Source: Mesorhizobium huakuii (GTDB taxonomy: Bacteria; Pseudomonadota; Alphaproteobacteria; Rhizobiales; Rhizobiaceae). Taken from it: DNA of 64,000 nucleotides. Made by a program: the position numbers and the translations under genes. Below are positions 8,401 through 16,989 of this stretch, in pieces (position 1 is the stretch's first letter; each line of letters starts with the position of its first letter). The DNA is taken from assembly GCF_014189455.1 (NCBI RefSeq), contig NZ_CP050299.1, positions 248,001-312,000 on the forward strand. The letters are read 5' to 3'. The notes under the pieces were generated by a model. That model did no database searches, had not been told where the DNA came from, and saw only the letters and a list, made by a program, of their open reading frames with translations.

Positions 8401-9312
8401 ATGACCTTGCCATCCGCGTCCGATGGAATCGCTTTCATCGACGGCTCCTATGTACCGATCGCCGAGGCACGAATTCCGATCCTTGATCGCGGCTTCGTGC
8501 GCTCCGATGCTACCTACGACGTGGCGCATGTCTGGAATGGTCGCTTCTTCAGGTTGCGTGACCATATGGCGCGCTTCAACGCTTCGATGCGGGGGCTGCG
8601 CATGACGCTACCGCTCGACGACGCCCAGATCGAAGGCATCCTGACCGAATGCGTCAGCCGCAGCGGACTGCGCGACGCCTATGTGCAGATGACTTGTACC
8701 CGCGGTGTGCCGCCAAAGGGCACTCGCGATCCACGCTTGTGTGAGAACAGGTTCTACGCCTTCGCGCAGCCATTCGTCTGGCTGGCGAATGAGGAGCAGC
8801 GTGGTCGGGGTCTGTCGATGATCATCAGCGATATTCGTCGTATTCCAGCTGAATCCATCGATCCACGCATCAAGAATTTTCACTGGCTCGACCTGACGAT
8901 GGGCATCTTCGAAGCTTACGATCGCGGTGCCACCGTCGTCGTACTCTCGGACACGGAAGGCAACGTCACCGAAGGTCCGGGCTTCAACATTTTCATCGTC
9001 AAGGACGGTGCCTTAGCGACGCCGGACAGCGGTGTCTTCGAAGGCATGACGCGTCGGTGCGTGGTGGAGCTTTCACGCGAAATTGGTATCCCGTGCGACT
9101 TGCGCATGGTGACCGCGGCGCAGGTGCGCGATGCCGACGAGGTCTTCATCACCAGCACCGCCGGCGGCATCATGCCCGTGACCACAATCGACGCGCGGCC
9201 CGTGAGCCAAGCCAGCGTGGGCGGCATCACGACGAAACTGCGCGATCTTTACTGGGAGCGCCACAGGACAACCTGGCTCGGTGAGCCAATCATTTATAAG
9301 GATGAGCCTTGA
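8401..9312 (+). CDS. Class IV (fold-type IV) PLP aminotransferase
   Basis: A 303-aa protein of the branched-chain/D-amino-acid aminotransferase superfamily. Seen: IPILDRGFVRSDATYDV, the PLP-binding lysine in DPRIKNFHWLDL (near residue 158), GNVTEGPGFNIFIVKDG, and FITSTAGGIMPVTTID. The substrate may be a branched-chain amino acid, a D-amino acid or an (R)-amine; the sequence alone does not decide. ATG 8401 follows GAGGTGAAGAT. The stop overlaps the TTG start of the SDR gene, so the two are coupled and may act on the same compound. Confidence 0.85.
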   Translation: MTLPSASDGIAFIDGSYVPIAEARIPILDRGFVRSDATYDVAHVWNGRFFRLRDHMARFNASMRGLRMTLPLDDAQIEGILTECVSRSGLRDAYVQMTCTRGVPPKGTRDPRLCENRFYAFAQPFVWLANEEQRGRGLSMIISDIRRIPAESIDPRIKNFHWLDLTMGIFEAYDRGATVVVLSDTEGNVTEGPGFNIFIVKDGALATPDSGVFEGMTRRCVVELSREIGIPCDLRMVTAAQVRDADEVFITSTAGGIMPVTTIDARPVSQASVGGITTKLRDLYWERHRTTWLGEPIIYKDEP

Positions 9313-10082
9313 GCGCGACAGGCAACGTCTATGTCGTGACCGGCGGCACGCACGGCATCGGCGCCGCCTGTGTCCGGCGGCTTGCCGAGCAGGAAGACGC
9401 GGCCGTCGTTTTCACCGGTCGCGACCAGGCCGCCGCGGGGGAAATCGTGTCCAGCTTCGCCAATGCGCGTTTCATCGCCTGTGATGTCCGCGACGAAACC
9501 GAATGCCGGACGGTCGTGAATGCCGCGATGACGCTCGGCCACGGGAAGATCGCCGGACTGGTCAACAACGCCGGCATGACGGGGCGAGGGGCTTTCGAAG
9601 CCGCCACCCTCTGTGACTGGGACGAGATCATGACGGTGAATACACGCTCGTCGTTTGTCTTCACCAGCGCGGCGCTGCCGGGACTGCGCGCGGCGCGTGG
9701 ATCGGTGGTGATGATGTCGTCAGTGGCCGGGCTGACGGGCGAGGAGGGGTTGGCTATCTACTCGGCCTCCAAGGCCGCGCTCATCGCCTTGACCCGGTCG
9801 CTGGCATTGGAGATCAGCGAAGTTCGGTTCAATGCCGTCTGCCCCGGCCAGATCGCAACCAGGATGATGGCGGGCACGCTTGCCATTCCTGGCCGCAGGA
9901 CTCTGTTGGAAAGCCGCATTCCGGTCGGTCGTTTGGGAACCCCCGAAGACGTCGCCGAGGCCGTGGCCTGGTTGTTGGCGCCGGCTTCGTCCTTCGTCAA
10001 CGGCATCGTCATGCCGGTCGATGGCGGCGAGAGCGCGGGATTGAAGACGCCGACCCGGCCTGAAAACAGCACCGGTTCATGA
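9309..10082 (+). CDS. SDR-family oxidoreductase
   Basis: A 257-aa classical short-chain dehydrogenase/reductase. The cofactor motif TGGTHGIGAACV is at residues 11-22, the structural NNAG motif follows, a serine is in VMMSSVAG, and the catalytic YSASK motif is present; MPVDGGE near the end is typical. It should reduce or oxidise a carbonyl/alcohol with NAD(P). The start is a TTG (9309) overlapping the TGA of the aminotransferase; the nearby ATG at 9302 is in the wrong frame. It is the last gene before the operator at 10095-10109, so it closes this transcription unit. Confidence 0.85.
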   Translation: MSATGNVYVVTGGTHGIGAACVRRLAEQEDAAVVFTGRDQAAAGEIVSSFANARFIACDVRDETECRTVVNAAMTLGHGKIAGLVNNAGMTGRGAFEAATLCDWDEIMTVNTRSSFVFTSAALPGLRAARGSVVMMSSVAGLTGEEGLAIYSASKAALIALTRSLALEISEVRFNAVCPGQIATRMMAGTLAIPGRRTLLESRIPVGRLGTPEDVAEAVAWLLAPASSFVNGIVMPVDGGESAGLKTPTRPENSTGS

Positions 10083-10094
10083 AAGCCCTATTGA

Positions 10095-10109
10095 CTTATA
10101 ACTTATAAG
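10095..10109. promoter_or_regulatory. GntR operator candidate 3
   Basis: CTTATAACTTATAAG is a perfect 7-1-7 palindrome differing from operator 2 only at the central base. It overlaps a possible -35 element TTGACT (10091-10096) and lies about 170 bp before the ABC importer operon. Confidence 0.8.
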
Positions 10110-10279
10110 TAGTACGGTGGCGCTGTGAATGAGCAATAGCGCGGACGGACCCGAAGGCGCACTCGCCTAGACGGTGACTTCGACGCATCAGCAGATCTGT
10201 CTGCTCCCAAGGCAGACCGCGGCGCCGGCGAAATCGCCGGCTCCCGGACCCGGGAACACACGAAAAAATGGGGAATCAC

Positions 10280-11350
10280 ATGACCAAGAATCGCGCTTTC
10301 CGATCCATCCTCGCGGCGGCTTTCGTCTCGGGCGTGGCCGTCCTGCCCAACGCCGCCCAGGCCAAGGATTGGTGGCCCTTCAAAATCAACGCGGCCAAGG
10401 GCGGCGATTTGAAAAAAGTCGAGGCGATCGACTACGTGCCGTTGGAGAAGGCCGAGAAGCCCTGGAACCTGTGCGTTCTGTTTCCCCACCTCAAGGACAG
10501 CTACTGGGTCTCCGTCGACTATGGCATCGTCGAAGAAGCAAAGCGCCTGGGTGTCAAGGTGACAGTGCTGCAGGCCGGCGGCTATGACGCGCTGCCAAAG
10601 CAGCTGTCGCAATATGACGATTGCGTCGCATCCGGTGCCCAGGGCATACTTGTCGCCGCCATCTCGGAAGCCGGCCTGGCGGCCAAGCTGAAGGAAGGCA
10701 ACGCCAAGGGCCTTGTCCAGATCGCGGTCGCCAATCCCATTCTCGAAACCCCGATCACCGCGCGTATCACGCCCGACACCTACCAGAAGGGTTTTCAGGA
10801 GGGTGAGTACCTCAAGAAGTACCTCGGCGATAAAAAGACGACCGCGATCGGCCTGCCGGGTCCGCAGGGGTCGGGTTGGGCAGAGAGCTATATGGCGGGC
10901 TTCCGCGACAGCACCAAAACCGGCAACATCAAGCTCCTGGCCGAGCTCTATGGTGAACCCGGCGTTCCGCAAAGCCTGCGCCTCATCGAGGATGCCCTGC
11001 AGACCCATCCCGACCTCAACGTCATTTGGGGCGGGGCCGCGGCGGCGGAAGCCGCCGTCAGCGCCGTCGCCGACGCCGGCCGTGACGACGTCGTCATCAT
11101 GTCTTCCTACGAGAACCAGACGATGCTGAAGCTGGTCAAGGAAGGCAAGGTGCTTGGCTTCGCCGCCGAATATCCCGTCATGATGGGGCGCATCAGTGTC
11201 GACCTCGCGGTGCGCGCCTTGGAAAAGAAGGACTATGAGAAGGTTCTTCTGGTCGCGCCCGGCATTGTGACGAAGGACAACATCGACAAGATCGACCCGA
11301 CACAGATTTTCGCGCCCGATGGGTGGAAGCCTGAATTTTCGGTACAATAG
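10280..11350 (+). CDS. TorT/RbsB-like periplasmic substrate-binding protein
   Basis: A periplasmic binding protein of about 356 aa for an Rbs-type ABC importer. It starts with a signal peptide (MTKNRAFRSILAAAFVSG to NAAQA) and the mature part opens with KDWWPFKINAAKG, a hallmark of the TorT-like subgroup. The type I fold is shown by VLFPHLKDSYWVSVDYGI and VIWGGAAAAEAAVSAVAD. ATG 10280 is preferred over ATG 10268 because GGGG lies just before it. A strong terminator-like hairpin follows the stop, so this gene is probably made in excess over the downstream ATPase and permeases. The ligand is unknown; the cluster suggests a nitrogenous or ureide-like compound. Confidence 0.85.
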   Translation: MTKNRAFRSILAAAFVSGVAVLPNAAQAKDWWPFKINAAKGGDLKKVEAIDYVPLEKAEKPWNLCVLFPHLKDSYWVSVDYGIVEEAKRLGVKVTVLQAGGYDALPKQLSQYDDCVASGAQGILVAAISEAGLAAKLKEGNAKGLVQIAVANPILETPITARITPDTYQKGFQEGEYLKKYLGDKKTTAIGLPGPQGSGWAESYMAGFRDSTKTGNIKLLAELYGEPGVPQSLRLIEDALQTHPDLNVIWGGAAAAEAAVSAVADAGRDDVVIMSSYENQTMLKLVKEGKVLGFAAEYPVMMGRISVDLAVRALEKKDYEKVLLVAPGIVTKDNIDKIDPTQIFAPDGWKPEFSVQ

Positions 11351-11363
11351 TCGCATCTTCAAT

Positions 11364-11400
11364 GGGCCGCGGGCCTGAGCCAAGGCCCGCCGCCCTTTTT
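11364..11400 (+). terminator. Intrinsic terminator/attenuator after the binding-protein gene
   Basis: A 12-bp stem with one mismatch (11364-11375 with 11384-11395) and an 8-nt loop TGAGCCAA is followed directly by TTTTT (11396-11400). Its place between a binding-protein gene and its ATPase gene fits partial termination that lowers expression of the downstream membrane components. Confidence 0.8.
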
Positions 11401-11424
11401 GCTTCGATGTCGGTGGTGTCAACC

Positions 11425-12928
11425 ATGCTTGAACTTACGGGTATGACCAAGCGTTTCGGGGGGCGTGGTCGCGCTTGATGGCGTCGATTTCACGCTGTTG
11501 AGCGGTGAGGTCCACGCCCTTCTCGGCGAAAACGGCGCCGGCAAGTCGACGCTCATCAATCTGATAGCGGGAACCTACAACTGGACCGAAGGTTCGTGCC
11601 GTATCGACGGCGAAACTGTTCCCGCGCTTACCCCTCAGAAATCGCGCGATGCCGGGGTCGCGGCGGTGTTCCAGGAATTCAGTCTCGTCCCCGACCTCAC
11701 GGTCGAGGAGAACCTGTTTCTCGGACGCGAGCTGAAAGGACGAATTTTCCTGAACCGGCGCGCGATGCGCGCCCGCGCGGAGGAACGCTTCCGCGAAATA
11801 GGCTTCCACGTACAGCTGGACAGCAAGATCGAAACGCTGACTCGTGCGCAGAAGCAGATGGTCGAGATTGCCAAGGGCATGCTCTCGGACGCCAAGATAC
11901 TCATCCTCGACGAACCGACCGCGTCGCTTACCGACGGCGAAGCGGAAAAACTCTTCGCCGCCATCGCGGGCCTCAAGGCGCGGGGCGTCGGTATCATCTA
12001 TGTGTCGCACCGCATGGCTGAGATCCGTCGGCTCGCGGACCGCGTCACGGTTTTGCGAGGAGGGCGCAAGATCGACACCTTGGCCATCGCCGCGGCATCC
12101 GACGCGACGCTCATCGAGATGATGGTAGGCCAGCCGGTCGAAAGACTGTACCCGTCAATCAGCCAGCGCCCCTCCGATATCGTGCTGGCGACCAGGGGGC
12201 TGCGTGTGTCCGGCACCGTATCCGATGCCTCCATTACGGTCAGGGCTGGAGAAATCGTCGGCCTGGCCGGCCTGGTTGGCTGCGGCCGCAGCGAACTTTG
12301 CCGGGCCGTGTTCGGCCTGGAGCGGGTGACGTCCGGTGAGATCGAACTTCACGGCGCGGTGGTACAAGCACCCGCGCCGCACAGCATGCTGCGTGCCGGA
12401 CTATGTTACTATCCGGCTGATCGTGGCGCCGAAGGACTTGCCCTCAGCCGCCCGGGCCGCGAGAACGTGACGATGGCCGCCTTGGATGATCCGAGACTGT
12501 CCCACGGCGGACTGCTCAAGTCCTGGCGCGAGCGCCGGGCGATAGCCGCCCCGTTGAAGACACTGGGCCTGCGACCGATGGCGCCCGAACGCGCGGCGTC
12601 GTCCTTTTCCGGCGGCAACCAGCAGAAACTTGTGCTGGCGCGGGGTCTGATGCGCCCGGTCTCGGTTCATGTTTTCGACGAACCCACGGTCGGTATCGAC
12701 GTCGGCGCCAAAAGCGAAGTCTACCGGCTAATGAAAAGCCTGGTCGAGAATGGCGCGGCGATCCTGCTGTCATCGTCTGAACTGCCTGAGCTCGTTCACC
12801 TGGCCAACCGCGTCTATGTCATGCGCGAAGGGCGCATAGTCGCCGAACTCGAAGCCGACGGCATCAGCGAGGTGACCGTGTTGCGCCATTATTTCGACGC
12901 CGAAACCGGCGCCACGGAGGCGGCATGA
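11425..12928 (+). CDS. Sugar-type ABC importer ATPase (RbsA/MglA family), 5' frameshift
   Basis: A two-domain ATPase of the ribose/galactose importer class. The first domain has GENGAGKSTLINLIAG, MVEIAKGM and ILILDEPTASLTDGE. The second has the degenerate P-loop GLVGCGRSE normal for this family, SFSGGNQQKLVLARGL and FDEPTVGIDVGAKSE. The natural start is ATG 11425 (MLELTGMTKRFGG), but a run of six G at 11458-11463 puts it out of frame; five G would give FGGVVALDGVDF continuously. As read, only a GTG at 11465 opens the frame, which would omit the first beta strand. Downstream it overlaps the permease gene by 4 bp. It is either a sequencing slip or an impaired gene. Confidence 0.85.
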
Positions 12929-13899
12929 CCACCGATGCGCTGCGGCGACGTTTTCTGGAAACCGGCGGGATCGTCATCCTGCTTCTGGTCGCGGTCGCGA
13001 CGGCGGCCGCGATCATCGAACCGCGTTTTCTGAACCGCCTAAACATCCTCAACGTGCTGCGCAATTTTTCCTTCCTGGCGGTTCCAGCGATCGGCCAGAT
13101 GATCGTCATGACCACGGGCGGCTTTGATCTGTCAGTTGGCGCCACCATGGCGTTGGCGTCCGTGGTCACGGCCGCGGCAATGGCCGCGATGCCCGAAGCG
13201 CAAGGGATCCAACTGCTCCTACCGGTGGCGCTGGCTCTGGCCAGTGGCGCCTGTGTTGGCCTGGTAAACGGCACGCTGGTGGCGCGCCTTGCCCTGTCCC
13301 CTTTCATGGTCACATTGGCATCGTTGTCGATCGTCGCCGGCATTACGCTCTACTACACGCAGGGCATCCCGATATATGGCGTTTCCGACGCCTTCGTCGA
13401 TGCCATGGGGCGAGGGCAAGTGCTTGGGCTGCCACCTGTCTTGCTGCTCGCGATAGCGGTGATCGCCATCGCCATCGTTCTGCAGCGACGGACCCCGCTC
13501 GGGCGCCACTTCTACGCCGTCGGCGGCAACGCCGGCGCCGCCCGGCTGTCGGGAGTGCGAACCCACCGTGTGCTGATAACCGCCTACGTGTTGTCTGGTC
13601 TGCTGGCGGCGCTCACCGGCGTCCTGATCACCGCTCGCATCGGTTCCGGCCAGTCCACGATCGGCGGTACGCTGGGACTGGAGACGATCGCGGCGGCGGT
13701 GATCGGCGGCGTTTCACTGCGAGGCGGTTCAGGCCGTGCTGAGAACGTCGCCATGGCGGCGCTGTGCCTGGCGATCATCGCCAATGCGATGAATCTCACG
13801 CAGATCGACAGCAAGTTCCAGACGCTGGTGCTGGGTACCGTGCTCATCGGCGCGCTGGCTTTCGACCGTATCGTTCAGGGGAGGCGGGCCAATGTCTGA
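12925..13899 (+). CDS. ABC importer permease (RbsC family) 1
   Basis: A 324-aa multi-spanning inner-membrane permease. Hydrophobic segments begin at GIVILLLVAVATAAAI and recur about eight to ten times. The RbsC-type motifs AIGQMIVMTTGGFDLSVGAT, the coupling-helix region YAVGGNAGAARLSGVRTHRV and IAAAVIGGVSLRGGSG are present. ATG overlaps the ATPase stop by 4 bp, and the next permease gene starts 8 bp before this one ends, so the unit is tightly coupled. It forms the channel with the second permease. Confidence 0.9.
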   Translation: MTTDALRRRFLETGGIVILLLVAVATAAAIIEPRFLNRLNILNVLRNFSFLAVPAIGQMIVMTTGGFDLSVGATMALASVVTAAAMAAMPEAQGIQLLLPVALALASGACVGLVNGTLVARLALSPFMVTLASLSIVAGITLYYTQGIPIYGVSDAFVDAMGRGQVLGLPPVLLLAIAVIAIAIVLQRRTPLGRHFYAVGGNAGAARLSGVRTHRVLITAYVLSGLLAALTGVLITARIGSGQSTIGGTLGLETIAAAVIGGVSLRGGSGRAENVAMAALCLAIIANAMNLTQIDSKFQTLVLGTVLIGALAFDRIVQGRRANV

Positions 13900-14881
13900 T
13901 CGACCAGACGTCGCGGCTCCGGTCGTTCTTGACCGCGCTCGCCCGGATATCCGACAGCTTGCGGCGCAGGCCAGGCTGCCGGGGGCCATATTCCTGGCCC
14001 TGCTGGTTCTCGGTTTGATCGACCCGCGAATCGTTTCAAGCGGCAATCTTTGGAACATCGCGATCCAGACCAGTTATCTCGCACTCTTTGCCATGGCGCA
14101 GACCATGGTGCTGCTAACGCGGGGCTTCGACCTATCGCTCGGTTTTACCGTCTCGCTCGTCAGCGTCATATCGGCGATGGTGATGACCGGAACCGGGGAT
14201 ATGCCAATCCTGTGGGGAATCGCGGCTGGCCTCGGCGTCGGCGTGCTGATCGGTGGGCTGAACGGCTTCCTGATCGCTGGTATCGGCATCAACCCACTGG
14301 TGACGACGCTCGGCATGGCCAACATTGTCATGGCGCTGGCATCGACCGTCAGCGGCGGCTTTCCCGTGCCGGGCATTCCCGAGACCTTCACGGACGCCCT
14401 GGCGGAAGGACGGCTGATCGGCGTCCCGGTGCCCATCCTGTTCGCCGCGCTGTGTTTCGCGCTGCTGTTCCTGGTCCTGCGCTTCACCGTGTTCGGCCGC
14501 GGCCTGTATCTCATCGGCGCCAACCCTCGCGCGGCGACGGCGGCGGGCGTTCGGACCCGACGCGTGGTTGCGATCGACTATGTGGTCTGCTCGCTGCTGG
14601 CCGCGATCGGCGCCATGCTGCTCACCGCGCGCACGGGATCAGGAGAGCCCAATCTCGGCGGCAACCTGACACTGGAATCGATAGCGGCGGCCGTGGTCGG
14701 TGGCGTGCGCCTCACCGGCGGAGAAGGAGGCGTCACCGCCGCTCTGCTCGGTGCCCTGTTCATCACGGTCATTTCCAACGCCATGAATCTCATGCAGGTC
14801 GACGGCTATCTGCAGCAGGTTCTTTTGGGCCTGATCATTCTGGCTAGCCTGATACTCGGTCGCGATCACAAGAAACGCTAA
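13892..14881 (+). CDS. ABC importer permease (RbsC family) 2
   Basis: A 329-aa permease related to the preceding one. Seen: AMAQTMVLLTRGFDLSLGFT, LIGANPRAATAAGVRTRRVV and IAAAVVGGVRLTGGEGG, with regular hydrophobic segments throughout. Its start overlaps the end of permease 1. Two different permeases imply a heterodimeric channel. Only 16 bp separate it from the hydantoinase A gene, so uptake and hydrolysis of the substrate are probably co-transcribed. Confidence 0.9.
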   Translation: MSDRPDVAAPVVLDRARPDIRQLAAQARLPGAIFLALLVLGLIDPRIVSSGNLWNIAIQTSYLALFAMAQTMVLLTRGFDLSLGFTVSLVSVISAMVMTGTGDMPILWGIAAGLGVGVLIGGLNGFLIAGIGINPLVTTLGMANIVMALASTVSGGFPVPGIPETFTDALAEGRLIGVPVPILFAALCFALLFLVLRFTVFGRGLYLIGANPRAATAAGVRTRRVVAIDYVVCSLLAAIGAMLLTARTGSGEPNLGGNLTLESIAAAVVGGVRLTGGEGGVTAALLGALFITVISNAMNLMQVDGYLQQVLLGLIILASLILGRDHKKR

Positions 14882-14897
14882 CAGCTCCGGACCTCAA

Positions 14898-16958
14898 ATG
14901 GCTTATCAAGTCTGCATCGATATCGGCGGAACCTTCACCGATTGCCTGGTTTCCGAGCCCGGTGGGAAGATCTCGATCTTCAAATCGCCAACGACGCCCG
15001 GCGAATTCGAGAAAGGATTCATCAATGTGCTGCACGTCGCGGCGGCCGGGTATGGGCTCGATCCCGCGACGTTCATGGCCGAGATCGACCTGATCGTGCA
15101 CGGCTCGACCGTTTCGACCAACGCGCTCGTCGAGCGCAAAACTGTCAAGGTAGGGCTGATCCTCAACGAAGGACACCAAGACATCCTCGTCCTGCGCGAG
15201 GGGCCGCGCAAGGGTGCCTTCCAGTGGCGGCTCGACTATCCCGAGCCTTACGTTCCGCGCCACCTGACGAAGACGGCGCGGGGCCGCGTCGATGCGCGCG
15301 GGCGGGAGCTCACGCCTTTGTCGAGATCCGATGTCGAGTCGGCAATAGCCGACTTCCGGCGCTATGGCGTCGAGGCGATAGCAGTCGGTTTGCTCTGGTC
15401 GGTCGTCAATCCCATCCATGAAACGACGGTGCGCGATATTATCGCGCAGGCATGGCCGGAGGTTCCGGTCATCCTCAGCCATGAAGTCAATCCGATGTCG
15501 CGCGAGTACAAGCGCATCATCGCGGCCGCCATCGACGCATCGATCAATCCGATCGTGCGCACCTATATCGAGGAATTGCGACAGGCGCTTTCGCGAGCGG
15601 GTTTCCAGGGCGAGTTGCTGCTGGCCAACTGCGTCGGCGGCATGATGCCTCCCGCCGAGATGTTGCGGCGGCCGATCTACAGCGTCATGTCGGGGCCGAC
15701 GCTGGCGCCGATGGCCGCGCTGGCACTGAGCGACGAGGCCAATGTCATCGTCGGCGACATGGGCGGCACCACCTTCGACGTCTCGGCTCTGCGCGACCAC
15801 CAGATCATCGTGACCCCGGACAGCATGATCCACGACGATTCGCTGGGCATCGCGAAAGTCGATGTGAGATCGGTGGGCGCCGGCGGCGGGTCCATAGCCT
15901 GGGTCGACGATGGCGGCCTGCTGCGGGTCGGTCCCCAAAGCGCTGGCGCGCGCCCGGGGCCGGCATGCTACGGAGCCGGGGGTACCGAGCCGACGGTCAC
16001 CGATGCCAATGTCGTGCTCGGCATCATTGACCCGGATTATTTTCTAGGCGGGCGGATCAAGATCAGCCGCGAACTGGCCGAGAAAGCGGTCGCGGGAATC
16101 GCCGCGCGGCTCGGCATCTCAGTGTTCGACGCGGCTTACGCCATCCAGACCACCAGCAACCACAACATGGTCGGTGCCATCGAGGAAATCACCATTCGCG
16201 AAGGCATCAATCCGCGCGACAGCTTCTTTGTCTGCGGCGGCGGCGCGACCGCCATTCACATCGCCGAGATGGCCGACATATTGGGCTTGAAACGCTACAT
16301 GATTCCCCGCTTCATGGCCGGACTGAGCGCGTTCGGCGGGTTGATCTCTGATATCACGCGTGAGGAAAGCGCGGTTTTCCTGACCTCGACACGGCGCTTC
16401 GAGGCCGCAGGCGTCTCCGACATCCTGGCGCGGCTGAAGGTCTCGGGCGAGGCATTCCTCGAGCATGCCGGCGTTGTGCCTGACTTGCGGCGCTTCGAAT
16501 TCTCCTTTCTTGGTCGTTACGAGTACCAGTCCTGGGAGATCGAGGTCCATTTCGAGGCCGATGAGGCGCGCCTCGACGCCGAAAAGCTGCCAGGTCTGGT
16601 CGAAGCGTTCCATCAGATGCACGAACGCATCTATTCAATCAGATCCGATCGTGACGTTGTCGAATTCACCAGCTGGAAACTGCGCGCGGTAGGCAAGCGC
16701 GTTAATCAAGACGCCTGGAAGGACTTCAGGCTGGCCGACCAGGCGACGGCGCCGGTCGCCAAGGCCTATCGGCCAGTTTATCTGCACGAAGCTCGCCGGA
16801 CCAGCCAGTTGCCGGTCTACGACATGGACCAGCTGGGCGCGGGAGCGGCGCTTGACGGCCCCTGTCTGGTGGAGGCCACGACATTCACCGCCTTCCTCAA
16901 GGACAAGCACCGCGGGAGCGTCGACCCGCAAGGCAACATCGTCGTGACCGTCGATTGA
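14898..16958 (+). CDS. hyuA: Hydantoinase/oxoprolinase family subunit A
   Basis: A 686-aa protein, the normal length for HyuA-type N-methylhydantoinase/5-oxoprolinase alpha subunits. The N-terminal ATP-site motif DIGGTFTDCL is at residues 7-16, followed by VHGSTVSTNALVERK. The central part has NPMSREYKRIIAAAIDA, SVMSGPTLAPMAAL and IVGDMGGTTFDVS, and AGARPGPACYGAGGTEPTVT is also conserved. These enzymes use ATP to open cyclic amides. Acetone-carboxylase-like relatives exist, but pairing with subunit B and an importer favours a cyclic amide or related nitrogen compound. The ribosome site is weak (CCGGACCTC). Confidence 0.88.
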   Translation: MAYQVCIDIGGTFTDCLVSEPGGKISIFKSPTTPGEFEKGFINVLHVAAAGYGLDPATFMAEIDLIVHGSTVSTNALVERKTVKVGLILNEGHQDILVLREGPRKGAFQWRLDYPEPYVPRHLTKTARGRVDARGRELTPLSRSDVESAIADFRRYGVEAIAVGLLWSVVNPIHETTVRDIIAQAWPEVPVILSHEVNPMSREYKRIIAAAIDASINPIVRTYIEELRQALSRAGFQGELLLANCVGGMMPPAEMLRRPIYSVMSGPTLAPMAALALSDEANVIVGDMGGTTFDVSALRDHQIIVTPDSMIHDDSLGIAKVDVRSVGAGGGSIAWVDDGGLLRVGPQSAGARPGPACYGAGGTEPTVTDANVVLGIIDPDYFLGGRIKISRELAEKAVAGIAARLGISVFDAAYAIQTTSNHNMVGAIEEITIREGINPRDSFFVCGGGATAIHIAEMADILGLKRYMIPRFMAGLSAFGGLISDITREESAVFLTSTRRFEAAGVSDILARLKVSGEAFLEHAGVVPDLRRFEFSFLGRYEYQSWEIEVHFEADEARLDAEKLPGLVEAFHQMHERIYSIRSDRDVVEFTSWKLRAVGKRVNQDAWKDFRLADQATAPVAKAYRPVYLHEARRTSQLPVYDMDQLGAGAALDGPCLVEATTFTAFLKDKHRGSVDPQGNIVVTVD

Positions 16959-16989
16959 TCCAAACCTTCACGAACAAGGGCATTGTAAA

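Noticed and set aside
11465..11467. GTG as the true start of the ABC ATPase
   Set aside because: It would remove the first strand of the nucleotide-binding domain; the ATG at 11425 plus a G-run slip explains the sequence better.
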